NCBI GenBank assembly: GCA_027422505.1
Contig: JAPQWV010000326.1
Coordinates: forward strand, 615,001 to 679,000
Length of the DNA: 64,000 nucleotides
Direction of reading: 5' to 3'
DNA from: Craterostigma plantagineum
Lineage: Eukaryota > Streptophyta > Magnoliopsida > Lamiales > Linderniaceae
A model generated the notes under the pieces. The model saw only the letters and a list, made by a program, of their open reading frames with translations. It had not been told where the DNA came from and did no database searches. How positions within the stretch are numbered: the first letter of the stretch is position 1; each line of letters starts with the position of its first letter. Shown here one piece after another: positions 28,576-41,046 of the stretch. The position numbers and the translations under genes were made by a program.

Positions 28576-31500
28576 CGTTTCTGCTTTATGACTATGAGAA
28601 AGAGAGTACGGCCTCATAGTGATGACAGATACGAGGAAGTAATAATGGTCTCTTGATCTCTCTTTATTGGTCCCGAATCACTATTCTAATCGATAAAACA
28701 AACAAAGTAGTCTCCTCTACACGACTCTTGACCTTGTAAAACTCCAGTAAAGTAACTTTCACGAGACACTGAGAGGATATGAAAACTAAAGAAGAGGGGT
28801 CATCGACCTCGCTAAGAGCATCCCACAAGCAAACAAAATACGTACATTAAAGCATTATGCTACAGCCGAACGCTCACTAGTATCAAGGCAATCTGTACAT
28901 TGTCATGTGCAATACAGATATCTGTACCGTAGAAGACTAAGAAAGATACAGTTTTTCTCAATTATGACGCGAAATGAGCTAATCCCTTTACGGGTTTTGA
29001 TCAAACAAAACTGAAAAATATATAAAGGTTAAATCTTGGTTCCTTTATTCATACAGCCCACTTATCATCCATCCACCAAATCATAAATACCGTCAAAATC
29101 CAGGTCATATGTAGTTGAACGTTATTAGTCTACGACCTCAAAAGCAAAAAGGAGAAAACTACAAGAAACAGCTCGATTGGACAGTGAATCAGCTGTTGGT
29201 GGTGTGGTGTTTATAGCGTGTATGATTTTTGTGGGTGAAAGTGCAATAAATGTTCTATTTTTCGGTGTGTCGTATTCAAGATCGAACGGATAGATTTCAA
29301 TTTCCTTGCAAGAAAGAGAGAGGAGGGTGAGAATCAGATGATCATCAGCTTTAGACGAAACGTGTCACGTTTTCTGGCTTTTTACTTTTTTCCGTGATCA
29401 GTATTTTACTGCGCTTTTTAGGTGAGGATTATTTATTATTACTGTATTTATTAAGGTTTCGCAATACTATATACTCCGTATTATTTAAGACGATTGATGT
29501 TTGGCTATAGCAAAATCAAATACGTTATTTAGATGAGAAAACACACGTAAATTTGTACTGTATATGTCAATTTATAATGAAAGTATGTGGTGGAACCTAT
29601 GTATAGAAAAATATCAAGAGAATTGAAATTATCATATTTAACTAAGCGAAACACACGGCACCTTAGGACAGCTGATGGGGCCTTCAGCTTTTTATATATA
29701 ATAATAGGCAAAGGCAAATAATAAATATCATCATTCCTAAAGAAATACTGTTCCACCGACACCACTATTACGATCTTTTTGTCTATTTCTTTCTTTGTTC
29801 GTTTTTTATTACCTTCATGTCCGTGAAGCCCAATAGCACTCGGATAATTACAATTCATGACCGATAAGGCCTATCATCTCTTTGAGGCCCAATAGATATT
29901 AGGCCCAGTGTTCAACCTTAAAACTATGTATAATTTCAAATTAGACCCTCCAATGTTCAATATTGGATATTGGCCTCTACCTTTAAATTTTGTCTTGTAC
30001 CTCAGGCCCATTATGAAGCTGAGATTGGCCCAACAAACCTCGGCCACTTATTTCTTTTTTTGTCTGCAAACTGAAGCTAAGCTCCATTGTGTTGCGTACA
30101 ACTTTTTGTTTCGTATGTCCTCTCTCCTCACCAACCACTCAAAAGACCACTACTAACCTAAAACTATTTCATACAATAAACTAGGGCTGTTAAAAATCGA
30201 CCCAACCCGCCAACCCGACACGAACCGCACCCGAAAATAGCAGGTTCGGGTTAGCATTTTTGATCTGTTTACGTAAATGGGTAAACCCGAACCCAACCCA
30301 ATTATTAAGTGGGTCAGGTTAGGGTTCGGATTTCAACCCGAAATCAACCTGAAGTCAACTCGAAATCAACCCGTTTATCAATCCATTTAACCCGAATAAT
30401 ATATATTATTAAAATATTATTAATATAAACAAAACAAAGGATTAACCCTAATTCTCTATCCACTCTTACGCTCACACATGCTCCAAGCCACCTGGGTTCT
30501 TCATTGTCGACTATAACGTCCCAAAAAGGTAGAAATCCACTCCTTGATTGATCGATATCGTCGTTGTTTTAGATATAATATCCTCGGTAGCTCAGGCTTC
30601 GTTGATTGCGTTATGGTTCTTTTCATGCGAATATGTCACGAACATAAGGGTGTGAGATCGAATAGAAGAGAGTATGACTGAGAGTTCGAGTCAAATATGG
30701 CTTAGGTTAATACTTGATGATGATTTGCTTGGTATTTAATTATTGAGATTTTTGTTATTTGAAACTTTAATTGTTTCTTAATTATGATTTATGATGTTTT
30801 TAGAAAAAAATTGCATTAATTCATCTTTTTTTGTTTAATTTGAATTTATAATTTTGTCAATTTTGTTACTTTTTTTTAAATTTTAAACGGATTGGGTTAG
30901 GGTTAAAGTAGGTTGGATTTGGGTTTGATTTATCAACATGTTTAAGTAAACAAGTCAGGTCAGGGTAGAAGTTTTCAACCCGTTTATTAAACGGGTTGAA
31001 CTCGAAGGTGACCCAACCCGACCTGTTTACCACCCCTACAATAAACCAACCCATCACTCACTTTCCTACCCCGCTTTTGGCCTTTCTTTTTGGTCTTAAT
31101 GGAAATTAGTTAATCGATAAATACCTTTCTGGTAAGATTCCTTCCTTTCTGTCTCAATTTGTATTCTATCACGCATCTACGTATGTATATGCTGCCATTA
31201 GATTTCCACTTTCTGACGACTAATGTGTGATTCTAAATCGTAGATTCGCGGTACAAGAAAAGGGCTGTGCTTAATTCGGAGCTGCTCGATTCATCTGCGA
31301 TTGCTGGATTCTAAAGGTGCGTTTTTTTTCTTTTTTGTCGTCGCTTTTGTCCATTGCTAGCATTTCTCTCGATAATCCGTTGATTCGTAGTATGAGTTTT
31401 ATGTCATTGATCTTTGTGAAGCGGATGGATGATACACAGTAGCTCCTTCTGCCTGATTGATGAAGCGGATGAGCTCTCGATTATTACTGTCTTGGAAATT

Positions 31501-31619
31501 GGATGATTTCCCATTAGTTATCTGCTATAAAATCGAACAAGCTTGGTTGTTCCTTACATTGATTGCATTCTGTTTTTGTCTGATACTACTTTCGTTCTCA
31601 AAATTCCAATCAAATCAAG
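28576..31619. other. Divergent intergenic region with a hAT element and BOU 5' UTR
   Basis: Left part: promoter of the O-fucosyltransferase gene. 30182-31038 is a hAT-type element. The right end likely holds the carrier gene's 5' UTR, with a possible leader intron from 31317 to 31619 (donor AAAG/GTGCG, acceptor ATCAAG just before the ATG). No coding exon is seen. Confidence 0.5.
30182..31038. mobile_element. Non-autonomous hAT-type transposon, 857 bp
   Basis: The left end TAGGGCTGTTAAA matches the inverse of the right end TAGGGGTGGTAAA. A perfect 8-bp target-site duplication CAATAAAC flanks it at 30174-30181 and 31039-31046. Both subterminal regions are rich in AACCCGACC/GGGTTGGG motifs. The interior shows no transposase frame. 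It lies roughly 580 bp upstream of the carrier gene's ATG. Superfamily follows from duplication length and termini; autonomy is excluded by the lack of coding content. Confidence 0.88.
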
Positions 31620-32576
31620 ATGGGCGATGTAGCCAAGGACCTAACCGCTGGGACCGTGGGCGGTGCAGCCCAGCTAATTTGCGGCCACCCTTTCGACACC
31701 ATAAAGGTCAAGCTCCAAAGCCAACCCGCCCCACTCCCCGGCCAACCACCCAAGTTCGCCGGCGCAATAGACGCAGTGAAGCAAACCCTAGCCGCAGAGG
31801 GCCCACGCGGCCTCTACAAGGGAATGGGCGCCCCACTCGCCACAGTAGCAGCTTTCAACGCAGTGCTCTTCACAGTCCGAGGCCAGATGGAGTCGCTGCT
31901 GAGGTCCGAGCCTGGCTCGGTCCTCACCGTGAGCCAGCAGGTCCAATGCGGTGCAGGCGCTGGTCTAGCCGTCTCCTTACTGGCTTGCCCCACAGAGCTC
32001 ATCAAGTGCAGGTTAGCTACTACATTGGCAGTAAGTAAATTGTATTCTTTTCTTTATTCTTACAACAAACGCAGATTACAAGCACAGAGCGCCCTTGCAA
32101 CTGCTGGCTCGGCGACAGTTACGATAAAGTATGGTGGGCCAATGGACGTGGCTAGGCAAGTTCTACGGTCAGAAGGGGGCACGAGGGGTCTGTTCAAGGG
32201 CTTGGGGCCCACTTTGGCCCGTGAAGTGCCGGGAAATGCAGCCATGTTTGGCGTTTACGAAGCTCTTAAGCAATACCTAGCTGGCGGTAAGGACACGTCG
32301 AGCCTAGGAAGAGGTTCTCTGATATTGGCGGGCGGGTTGGCTGGGGCTTCGTTTTGGGTGTCTGTTTATCCGACTGATGTGATCAAGAGTGTGATTCAGG
32401 TCGACGATTATAAGAATCCAAAATTTTCCGGGTCGGTCGATGCGTTCAAGAAGATCTTGAGATCTGAAGGGGTTAAGGGGCTGTACAAGGGTTTTGGGCC
32501 AGCCATGGCTCGTAGTGTGCCCGCGAACGCTGCTTGCTTCTTGGCCTATGAAGTGACTAGGTCGAGCTTAGGCTGA
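31620..32576 (+). CDS. BOU: Mitochondrial carnitine/acylcarnitine carrier-like protein (BOU type)
   Basis: Exons 31620-32011 and 32075-32576 encode 297 residues, against about 300 for Arabidopsis A BOUT DE SOUFFLE. Family knowledge: six-helix carriers of the inner mitochondrial membrane; BOU is needed for photorespiratory glycine decarboxylase activity, transport glutamate-like substrates being debated. Seen: three repeats with carrier signatures HPFDTIKVKLQ, CPTELIKCRLQ and YPTDVIKSVIQ, each followed by GLYKG/GLFKG motifs, and the C-terminus NAACFLAYEVTRSSLG. The start follows AATCAAG and opens directly with GDVAKDLTAGTVGG, as in relatives. The only coding intron is 63 nt, divisible by three and free of stops, so its retention would insert 21 residues after the second signature. 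Confidence 0.95.
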   Translation: MGDVAKDLTAGTVGGAAQLICGHPFDTIKVKLQSQPAPLPGQPPKFAGAIDAVKQTLAAEGPRGLYKGMGAPLATVAAFNAVLFTVRGQMESLLRSEPGSVLTVSQQVQCGAGAGLAVSLLACPTELIKCRLATTLAVSKLYSFLYSYNKRRLQAQSALATAGSATVTIKYGGPMDVARQVLRSEGGTRGLFKGLGPTLAREVPGNAAMFGVYEALKQYLAGGKDTSSLGRGSLILAGGLAGASFWVSVYPTDVIKSVIQVDDYKNPKFSGSVDAFKKILRSEGVKGLYKGFGPAMARSVPANAACFLAYEVTRSSLG

Positions 32577-32856
32577 TGATATTGAAAGAATTCGATTCAA
32601 ATACCCTTATTGTTTGCTTCAAACTTTTTTATCTAAAACTTTGTAATGAAAGAATTCCCAAATTGGTCAAATTCTGAGTCTCTAATCCTTAACTAAATAA
32701 AGGACATGGATAACAATAAAGAACGAAACTTTTAAACAACTTCTGCCTCTTCTCTTCGTGCAACCTAGTTCCTTGAAGATTTTCGGCAAGCAAGTGCAAA
32801 ACTTGGCTGTGTTGTCTCAGTCCTTGCAGTGCATCAAAGCCACCACAAACTAACTA

Positions 32857-34592
32857 CTACAAGCACATCATCATCACGGCCAACAATCCTAAAGCTCCGA
32901 CCATAATAGAGCCTGAGAAAGTTGAAGCTGAGCTCTTCGAATCTGTAGCTGGGAGTGTGCTGTTGCTATTCAGAAACGTGCCGTTCCCGACGCCACTGCA
33001 CCAAAACGTTTGACACGTATGTAAGTATAAAGAAGAGATCAATCAATTCAATTCAAGTTTTTGTCAAGTTAAACATACCTTCCAGGGAATACGCACGAAC
33101 CATGACCTGCAAGAACGTCGAAACAGAGCACATAAGACACAACGAAGAAGGAAGAAACAGAGCAAAAGCTTCCGTGATTAGTTTACTTGGATTCGTGGTG
33201 GTAATAGCAGCCACCCCATTGAAGCTGCAACTCTCAGGCGTCCTCCCATTCTGCTGATAATAAGCATCGAAGGCATAATTCGCGTGGGCCGTCACAGTAT
33301 CAGGTTCATAGCACACCTGCCCTTGCTTCAACGCCGAGCAGTCAACTTTCCCGGGCCCACAAGCCCAGTCCAAGGCGGCCTGAAGCATCTTCTCGTCAGC
33401 GCCATCCCTGGCCGTACAAAAAGTTTGGTTCGCAGTATCGTTAGACAAGAACGAGCCTGAATCTGTCAAGTGAAGAACATAGACTGGGCTCCCATCTGCG
33501 TCGAACAGTCCCCAGTTCTTTTCAGACAAAGGCCCAGCCTTGGCGTCTTCGTTGTAAAGCTCGTAGATGTAAGTGCTGACGCCTATCCCAGGATGTTTGG
33601 GAGTCCCACTCTTGTTGTACACGTGTCTTATCAAGTTACTGTTGTAAGTGTCTGCGTTCTCCGGCGTGGCGTCGGGCTCGTTTGAGTCCCCCTTCGACGG
33701 CCAGCCAGTCTCGGTCACCGTTACTGGGACGTTTGTGATGTTCAAATCGGACATGGCGAAGTAAGCTGCGTCGATCATCGCGTCGAAGACGTTGGTGTAG
33801 TGGAGCAGAGTGTTTGCGTCGACGGCTTCTTTGTTGGGCGCCAGCGGCTTGAAGAGGGCGTAGTCTAACGGAATCACGCCGTTCGATTGCATGTAGTCGA
33901 AGTACGGGTAGACGTTGAGCATGAAGTGGGACCCAGTCGACTGTAAGAACTTGAGCACGGGGACCAAAGTGGGGCCCAGCGAGCGGTTGAAGAAGGCTTG
34001 GGACGGCGGGAAGGAGTCGAGTATGACGGAGGAGGAGAATGTGGTGGAGACCTTTATGGCGCCGTCGAGGTTCGATGCGACGAGGGCGGAGTGGACGTAC
34101 CTTAGGGCGGCGCCGAGGAGGGGAGCGGCGTTGGGGAGGGAGGTGGTGACCTCGGTGCCGACGCATATGGTGGTGATGTTGGTGGCGGGGTAGTGGGCGA
34201 CGACGTTCTGCGAGACCCAGTTTGCGGCGGTGGAGTTCGACTGAGCGACGCCGAGGAGCTGGTCGTTGGGGACGGTGACGGCCACGCGTATGCCGGTGTT
34301 GGCGAGCGCGAGTAGCATACCTCGGTCGGCGTCGTAAAGCCTGACGTGGCGGATTTGCTGGGATTTGAGGAGGGAGACGACTTGGGTTGGGTGGGGCATG
34401 TCGGAGAGGGATGTTCCGATGTTAACTCCGACGAAGCCGTCTGGTAATAAAATAACAGAAAATGAGCTTATTGCAGAAAATCTTCCATCAAGAAATAATG
34501 TTAAACAGTGTTATAGTTGCAGTTAGTTTACCTTCATCAGCTGAAACAGATGAAGCTGCGAGGACTAGGAGAAGAAGAACCAACAATGCCAT
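32857..34592 (-). CDS. GH17 glucan endo-1,3-beta-glucosidase with X8 domain and GPI-type tail
   Basis: Exons 34532-34592, 33187-34440, 33079-33106 and 32857-32995 encode 493 residues. Family knowledge: these enzymes cut callose at the cell surface or plasmodesmata; the X8 (CBM43) domain binds beta-1,3-glucan. Seen: signal peptide MALLVLLLLVLAASSVSA, mature start DGFVGVNIGTSLSDM, the proton donor region (AHYPATNITTICVGTEV), the nucleophile motif VTVTETGWPSKGD near residue 265, the X8 domain with FCTARDGADEKMLQAALDWA, CGPGKVDCSALKQGQVCYEP and SFNGVAAITTTNPS, then a Ser/Thr stretch and a hydrophobic C-terminus (SIMVGALGLLAVMMMC) typical of a GPI signal. The 28-nt third exon encodes HGSCVFPG. All phases fit. 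Confidence 0.95.
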
Positions 34593-35539
34593 AGTCTGTG
34601 GATTAAAGAATATGCAAAGCTCTTCACCAAAGAAGAATAAATGGAATAAAGTCTTGAGAAATGTAGATCTTTGAAGAGGGTTAAACGGAGCAAAAGCAAA
34701 GGTTTTTAATTGAGCTCAGTTCAGTCACAAGAAACTATATTGTCAGAAGATCCAACGGCTAGAATATCATCTTCAATTCTTTCCTGTTTCTCTCCCTTTG
34801 CTTGCTTTTCTTTTTTTTTTTTTCTTTTTGGATGTATTCTTTACAGTCAGTAGTATTATTACCAAAAGACTAATGCTACTACGACATAGGGACTTTCTTA
34901 AATGCCTCGAATGATGTGAAGCACTTTGTTGGTAGCCGTTGCAATCAGCTACTGCTGCTATTTTTTCTCTTATTTACCTGTTTCTGTTTGGATTATAATG
35001 AGAGTACAGTAAAGCTCTTTTGATCCTTGTTTTCTCTCGATAGATGATGTTATTTTTTCGCACACGGACGAAAAAGCCCATGATACAAATGTACGAACAT
35101 CTGACAAAGAACTTGAATCCTGTCTGAGAGCTTCAACGGTCAAATGAGTCTCTCCCTACCCTAGCCTCGTTTGTTTATCCATTTTCGCTTCCCAAAGAAT
35201 CAAAGCACTTTCAGCGTATTCGAGCAAAAAAATGCATATATATAATCTTAACCATTCATATTCTTTCAAGTATAAAATGGTTTCGAAAAACTCGTCACTC
35301 TAAGCAGAATCATACGATTGCTTGGTTCATCAGCACTTTTACTAGTTCCAATTTCACAAGGTATCCATCCTTCAATATCAGTTCATGGGCCAACGTATAT
35401 TTAAAAGAATAATCACAAAGTAATTCTATTGGACTCTCTTAACTCAAGAATAGATGCTCTTACACATTACAGACAAAAGCCCAATACCTTCATTCTCTTG
35501 CTAGTACGTTTGTGGACAATGATGCTCTTATGAGTTATG

Positions 35540-35843
35540 CGGTTGAGATCCTCTATTCCATTTTCTGTATTTCACTCCGTTGGAGTAGAAAAAATCGTAT
35601 TATATATTAAAATAGAAAAATACGTAATAATGATATTGAATGATACAGAGTGGAATACGGAGTGAAATACAGAGTGAAATACAGAATAATGGTGTTTTTT
35701 TTGTTTAAATACTTGTTGTAATGAAATTCATATGTGTAATGATGTTTACGTGTGTTTTAACACTTGTCGGAGAGAGTTGTAACGATTTTCGTTCGTTGGA
35801 ATACGGAGTGGAATACAGAAAGTGGAATAGAGGATCTCAACCG
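35540..35843. mobile_element. Mutator-type MITE, 304 bp
   Basis: Terminal inverted repeats of about 41 bp start CGGTTGAGATCCTCTATTCC and run to CACTCCGT with about two mismatches. They are flanked by a perfect 9-bp target-site duplication TGAGTTATG at 35531-35539 and 35844-35852. Family knowledge: 9-bp duplications are typical of Mutator-like elements. The AT-rich interior has no coding capacity. Confidence 0.87.
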
Positions 35844-36584
35844 TGAGTTATGATGCGAATCACAGAATATGGACCCTCTATGTGTACAACTTGGCTAAAA
35901 TAGTTCTTAAATTATTCGTCACTAAATTAACATTTTTTTATAATATTTAGTATCAAAAGCATCCTAGACGTTAAAAAGTGGCATGATACTAGGAATGTTA
36001 TAATGAGGCTATTGACTCATCATGTCTTATTACATGGTAATATGCGTAATCATCACGTCAGATTCCGGCTTAGGGTTTGAGGTTGAAGAACTGTCTATAC
36101 ATTTACATTTCTTAAAGAGAAATTCATATATTGATTCACACATATTGATTATATAAATAGCTCACTTTTACACGTATACATGTTTAAAAAACTGTGTACT
36201 TATGGAAATAGGAAAGGTCCGGTGATCCACTTAGGTTTGTTTCCAATTACGTATTTATTCGAAAATTGCACAGCCATTAGTGATTTATTTTACGTATCGA
36301 CCTCTAATCTGCCACCACCGTCACCGCCCACGTCCAAATAATCATGCTGCATTTCTTATATTAGCAGACAGATTGTATACTGTAATTGAAAAGTGATATT
36401 CTTATATATGTGTGTGTGTGTCTAATATATGTATGCCAATCCCCCACTATAGTCCGTTTGCTTTACATCCTCCACTACTTTTATGGCTTTTCCGATTTTC
36501 CGATTTGTTTATGACAAAAGGTTGCATTGTATAGCAGAGGGCAATCATTGTCTTCCCACATATATATCCTAGTTTTCTCCATTT

Positions 36585-36586
<2 letters not shown>

Positions 36587-36624
<38 letters not shown>
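36587..36624. repeat. (AT)n microsatellite
   Basis: Nineteen uninterrupted AT dinucleotides in the MYB upstream region. Confidence 0.95.
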
Positions 36625-36626
<2 letters not shown>

Positions 36627-37766
36627 ACCTTTTGTTAATAGAAGGCTTTAAGACAACAGTTGATGCATTAGTAAAGTTGATTATTGCAACACATGTGAAC
36701 TTGACAGGAGTACACATGGCAAGAAAAAAAGTGGAGGTACCATCGATTCATTTTTTTTTCCCATTTCATCACTAACATAAACATGTCTGATGAAAAGGTT
36801 TTTCGCTTCTCAGCATTGTGTTTAAATTTATATGTATGATGATGCTGCGCTTACGACATGCTTACCGTAGCAATATATCATCATATGTGTGCTTTCACTA
36901 TGATTTCTTCTGTATTTATGACAAGAATTTAGAAATACACAAACACATTCAACACATTTTAAAAACAAAACAAAAAAAAGTCAACTGTACTAGGTAGGTT
37001 ACCAATTACCACGTTTTTATATTATAATTCAACACTATTATTAAGGTTTCCACATGCATCAGGAAATGCAGTTAAATAATATTACGGCATTAAAACATAC
37101 TTGGCGAGATTGACTGACCATTAATTTCCACTCGATAATATAATTTCTTAAAAAGGAGTAAACAAAAGTTTACAGTCAATTTCTTAGTATATATGTTCTT
37201 TAATATATACATATACATTATATATATTCCTGGTAATCATATTTTGCTGTAAAAGTGAAAACATAGCCTCTATAAGTGTGTGTGATATATCACTCGTGTC
37301 GCGTTGCTTTGAATTGAAGTAAAGATAAGGAAAACGAAGTATATGTTGAGGTGGCGCTTTCGAGAGGTTGACATATCTTAGAAATCCTTTGTAAGTAGAC
37401 TGATTCTCGTTTTTTGTTTTTTCTTTTCTCTTTCTTTTTCTAATTCTTTTGGTTTACATTTCTTCTAAGGATTGCGATAAAACAATCATGTTGACACGGT
37501 GGGCATAGACTGTTTATGTATTACTTTTGTATATATGTATATATATATATATGGGGCGAGAGTGAGTTTTCTGGTGAGTCCATATAATTAGAAATCTTGC
37601 CACCCACCACCACCCAAGCTTCCTTGAACAATTATATTACAATAAAGCCTCCCTCATACACAATTCCTATATTTTAACCTTTAATTTAACTCACGGATTA
37701 AGTTTTTATCGTTGATAATTTAACCCCAAAAAGGAAAAAAAAAAAAAAAGAGAGAGAGAACAGAAG

Positions 37767-38743
37767 ATGGGAAGACAACCTTGTTGTGACAAGGTTGGAC
37801 TAAAGAAAGGACCTTGGACTGCCGAGGAAGACAAGAAACTCATCGACTTCATTCTCCACAATGGTCAGTGTTGTTGGAGAGCTGTCCCCAAACTAGCAGG
37901 TAAAATGATTAATCCATTATTAACAAGATTATTCCCAAGATTATATATACTTGTTTTTATATGAAAATAATTATGTGTGCTGTTGCTGCAATTATATAAG
38001 GATTACTGAGGTGCGGCAAAAGCTGCAGACTGAGATGGACAAACTATTTAAGGCCAGATGTTAAGAGAGGGCTTCTCTCAGAATACGAAGAGAAGATGGT
38101 CATCGATCTTCATGCCCAGCTTGGAAACAGGTCTCCGTAGTGCCCTTTCATTACATCATCGCTCTTCATGGGCATGCTCTAAAATTTTAGATCTTGATGT
38201 TATAAAATGTGTTTTCGCAGGTGGTCAAAGATTGCGTCTCAGTTGCCTGGAAGAACTGATAATGAGATAAAGAATCATTGGAACACACACATAAAGAAGA
38301 AGCTCAAGAAGATGGGAATTGATCCTCAGACACACAAGCCTCTACAAATATCATCAGCTGCTACGACAACAGCCGCCGACCAAGAATCTTCTTTCTCAGA
38401 AAAGTACGAGGACAAAAGCAACCCGCCCATGAAAGTCGATGGCCAGAGAGAAGGAGAAGACGACGATGATGATGAGAATAATGGGAAGAGCCCAGATTTT
38501 AGTATCGACGAAGTCCCTGTGATTGAACCTCATGAAATACTAGTTTCTTCGTGTGATTCGTTCATGGAGTACAGTATTTCTTGTTCACTGCTGCAAATGC
38601 CTGAGGATGATCATCAGCCTGGCGATCAGTTGATCACGCCTCAGAGTTTGGATGATTATTACAGCCAGCTTATGTTTACCGATGACATTTGGAACGATGA
38701 TTTATTTAGTGGTAATTTGGATGATGCGTTCATCAGCTTGTGA
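37767..38743 (+). CDS. R2R3-MYB transcription factor, MYB20/43/85-like
   Basis: Exons 37767-37899, 38001-38130 and 38221-38743 encode 261 residues; intron positions in R2 and R3 are the standard R2R3-MYB ones. Family knowledge: the MYB20/42/43/85 clade activates phenylalanine and lignin genes during secondary wall formation. Seen: [21 protein letters not shown]2 with the regularly spaced Trp, [21 protein letters not shown]3 with [20 protein letters not shown] then [20 protein letters not shown], and an acidic C-terminal half with a run of Asp near residue 153 and [12 protein letters not shown] segments likely to activate transcription. Clade assignment rests on the remembered [14 protein letters not shown] and KKKLxKMGIDPxTHKPL strings. 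The nearby mannanase gene is also wall-related, but nothing shows regulation between them. Confidence 0.94.
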
Positions 38744-40373
38744 TATTGGTGATCATATGATGGGGACAATGTAACACTTTTCTTGTAATTTCACGATGAA
38801 TAAACAACGAATACTGCTAAGCAGTTGCATCAAAGAAAAGGGCAATATTAATTGAATCTCTTTGACTAAATGACGAAGTAATGAAGAAGATCTTCCTTCT
38901 ATTACATTAACGTTTCAAGCTTGTCATGCCATGTCTATGGCTGTTATTTAAACAATAACAATTATAATCTCTTCCATGGTCGTGGGTAAATATCAATTTC
39001 AGGCTCGTAATCAAATACTTTCATACGAATTGATTGGATCAAATTGCAGTGTTGCTGAGTCTAACAAGAAGGTGCTACCAAATGATTATTTATTATAACC
39101 ATATTAATATATCCGTGTGCTGGTTTTGCTGAACTGGTAAGTTTCTTTTTTATGTAATAATAATCTAATTGTTTTTTCTAAAATGTTAAGACAAGTTCAA
39201 GAGAATTAATTAAGTACATTGATTTACCGAATCTTGAAAAATTTTAAGGTTGCCATGTTCCGTAAGTAGGCAATCAACCTTATAAAAAATGCTACTCGTG
39301 CTTTCGTTTGTCATTTTTAACTAATATATCCTTATTCATCTATGTTATTAAGAAATCGTTGCAAATTTCAAAGCACTAATGATTGCTACGGAGAAACTAA
39401 CGAAGCTGATTATAGCGCAAGAAATGAAGATTAGCTGAAGTTGATCCTTAAAAGTAATCTTACTTGAAAGGCAAAGAAAAAACAGAAATAACTTCATTTC
39501 AAAAGACGGCAGTTAGTAATCTTGACACTGAGATCTTGCTCTTTCCTTTATGTTTCAAACCAATAAAGATTTCAAGAAGTGTGAGCATCACAAAATTCAA
39601 CGACAAGAGACACTGTTGACTTGTACCATCTTGATTTTACCTCTAATATAATGCTTCGAAGAGCCGAAATGTAAGAAATTTAAACTATTGAATGAGTCAA
39701 AAATAGATGAAATTGCTGTTGCTTTGTCAAAGGGCTCATCATCGTATGAAGAAGTTTCTCACGACTTCATCTTACTTACTTTCCTGTCTTTGGGAAAAAA
39801 AGATTATCTTATCCTAACTCAATTTAACTGACTTGGTTTCCTTAATTATAGATTAATATCGATGCTTAGGCATGCATGGATCGAGTCATCGACAAGACAA
39901 TTTCTGATATAATGTAGTGGAGAGCACTTGTTCAATTATATATTAAAAAACAAGGCGATAATTGGGTCATACATCATGGCCAAGGCCCAGTTAGTTGGGC
40001 TGCTGAAAAAACGTCATTAGTAACCGAAATATCTGAAAATTTAAACACCATACTGATAAAGTTAACGTCCACAGTTTGTATCTAACTAACTCGGATAGCA
40101 TTAAAACCTTTTTCCATGTAACATCCTCGTATTCTTTCTTGTACAAGACATTCAACCATCATATCCAAATATTGATCTATCCAATAAAGCTCAATTCGCT
40201 TGCTTGTGATCTTGGACGCCTTGAAAAGCAAAACGCCCATAACAACTATATACATTAGCAAACATGCGTAATAACCGAATACCTAATATTATCTTCCCTC
40301 TATATATACATCTCCCTTTTGCATCCCCTTAAAAGCCTCACTCATCTATACATCATCTTTCGAAGAAATAAAC
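38744..40373. other. Intergenic region upstream of the mannanase gene
   Basis: It contains the MYB 3' flank and the mannanase promoter with a TATA-like box near 40300. No exon or repeat was found. Confidence 0.5.
40300..40309 (+). promoter_or_regulatory. Probable TATA box of the mannanase gene
   Basis: CTATATATAC lies about 65-75 bp upstream of the ATG at 40374, a plausible distance for a short leader. Confidence 0.6.
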
Positions 40374-41012
40374 ATGTCGAGAAAGAGTTTATTAGTACCT
40401 TGTCTTTTCTTGGCGTTGGTTTGCATTGAGTCTGCTCATGGTTTCATCGCGACACAAGGAAGTCACTTTGTAAGGAATGGGAGGCCCTTTTATTTCAATG
40501 GATTCAATGCTTATTGGTTGATGTACATGGCCGCAGATCCTTCAACTAGGGACAAAGTGACAGATACTTTCGAACAAGCTTCAAAGTACGGTGTAAACGT
40601 TGTAAGGACTTGGGCTTTCAGTGATGGCGGTTACAGAGCGCTTCAGATATCTCCTGGTTATTACGATGAGAATGTCTTCCAGGTAACTGCAATACAAATA
40701 ATTTGTCGCCTATTAATAAAAGTATACTCTCTTCTTGGCCGCCTATTAATATGAATGAATGATTTTGTCTGACGATCATCTTTATTAGGGTTTGGATTTT
40801 GTGGTGGCTGAAGCGAAGAAGCACAATATTCATTTGATATTAAGCTTGGTGAATAACTGGGAAGGTTTTGGAGGGAAAAAGCAATATGTGCAGTGGGCTA
40901 GAGACCGTGGTCAGTACTTGAATGGTGAAGATGATTTCTTCACTAACCCTACAGTCAAAGATTACTACAAGAACCACGTCAAGGTTAACCTGCTATACAT
41001 TAATTATGTGAC

Positions 41013-41046
<34 letters not shown>

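Larger units (their letters stand above)
34593..37766. other. Intergenic region between divergent glucanase and MYB genes
   Basis: It contains a Mutator-type MITE (35540-35843), an (AT)n tract (36587-36624) and the promoters of both genes. No coding exon is supported; the open frames over the AT tract are artefacts. Confidence 0.5.

Noticed and set aside
33636..34166. Arg/His/Pro-rich 176-codon minus frame
   Set aside because: Alternative frame of the GH17 glucanase exon; no family features.
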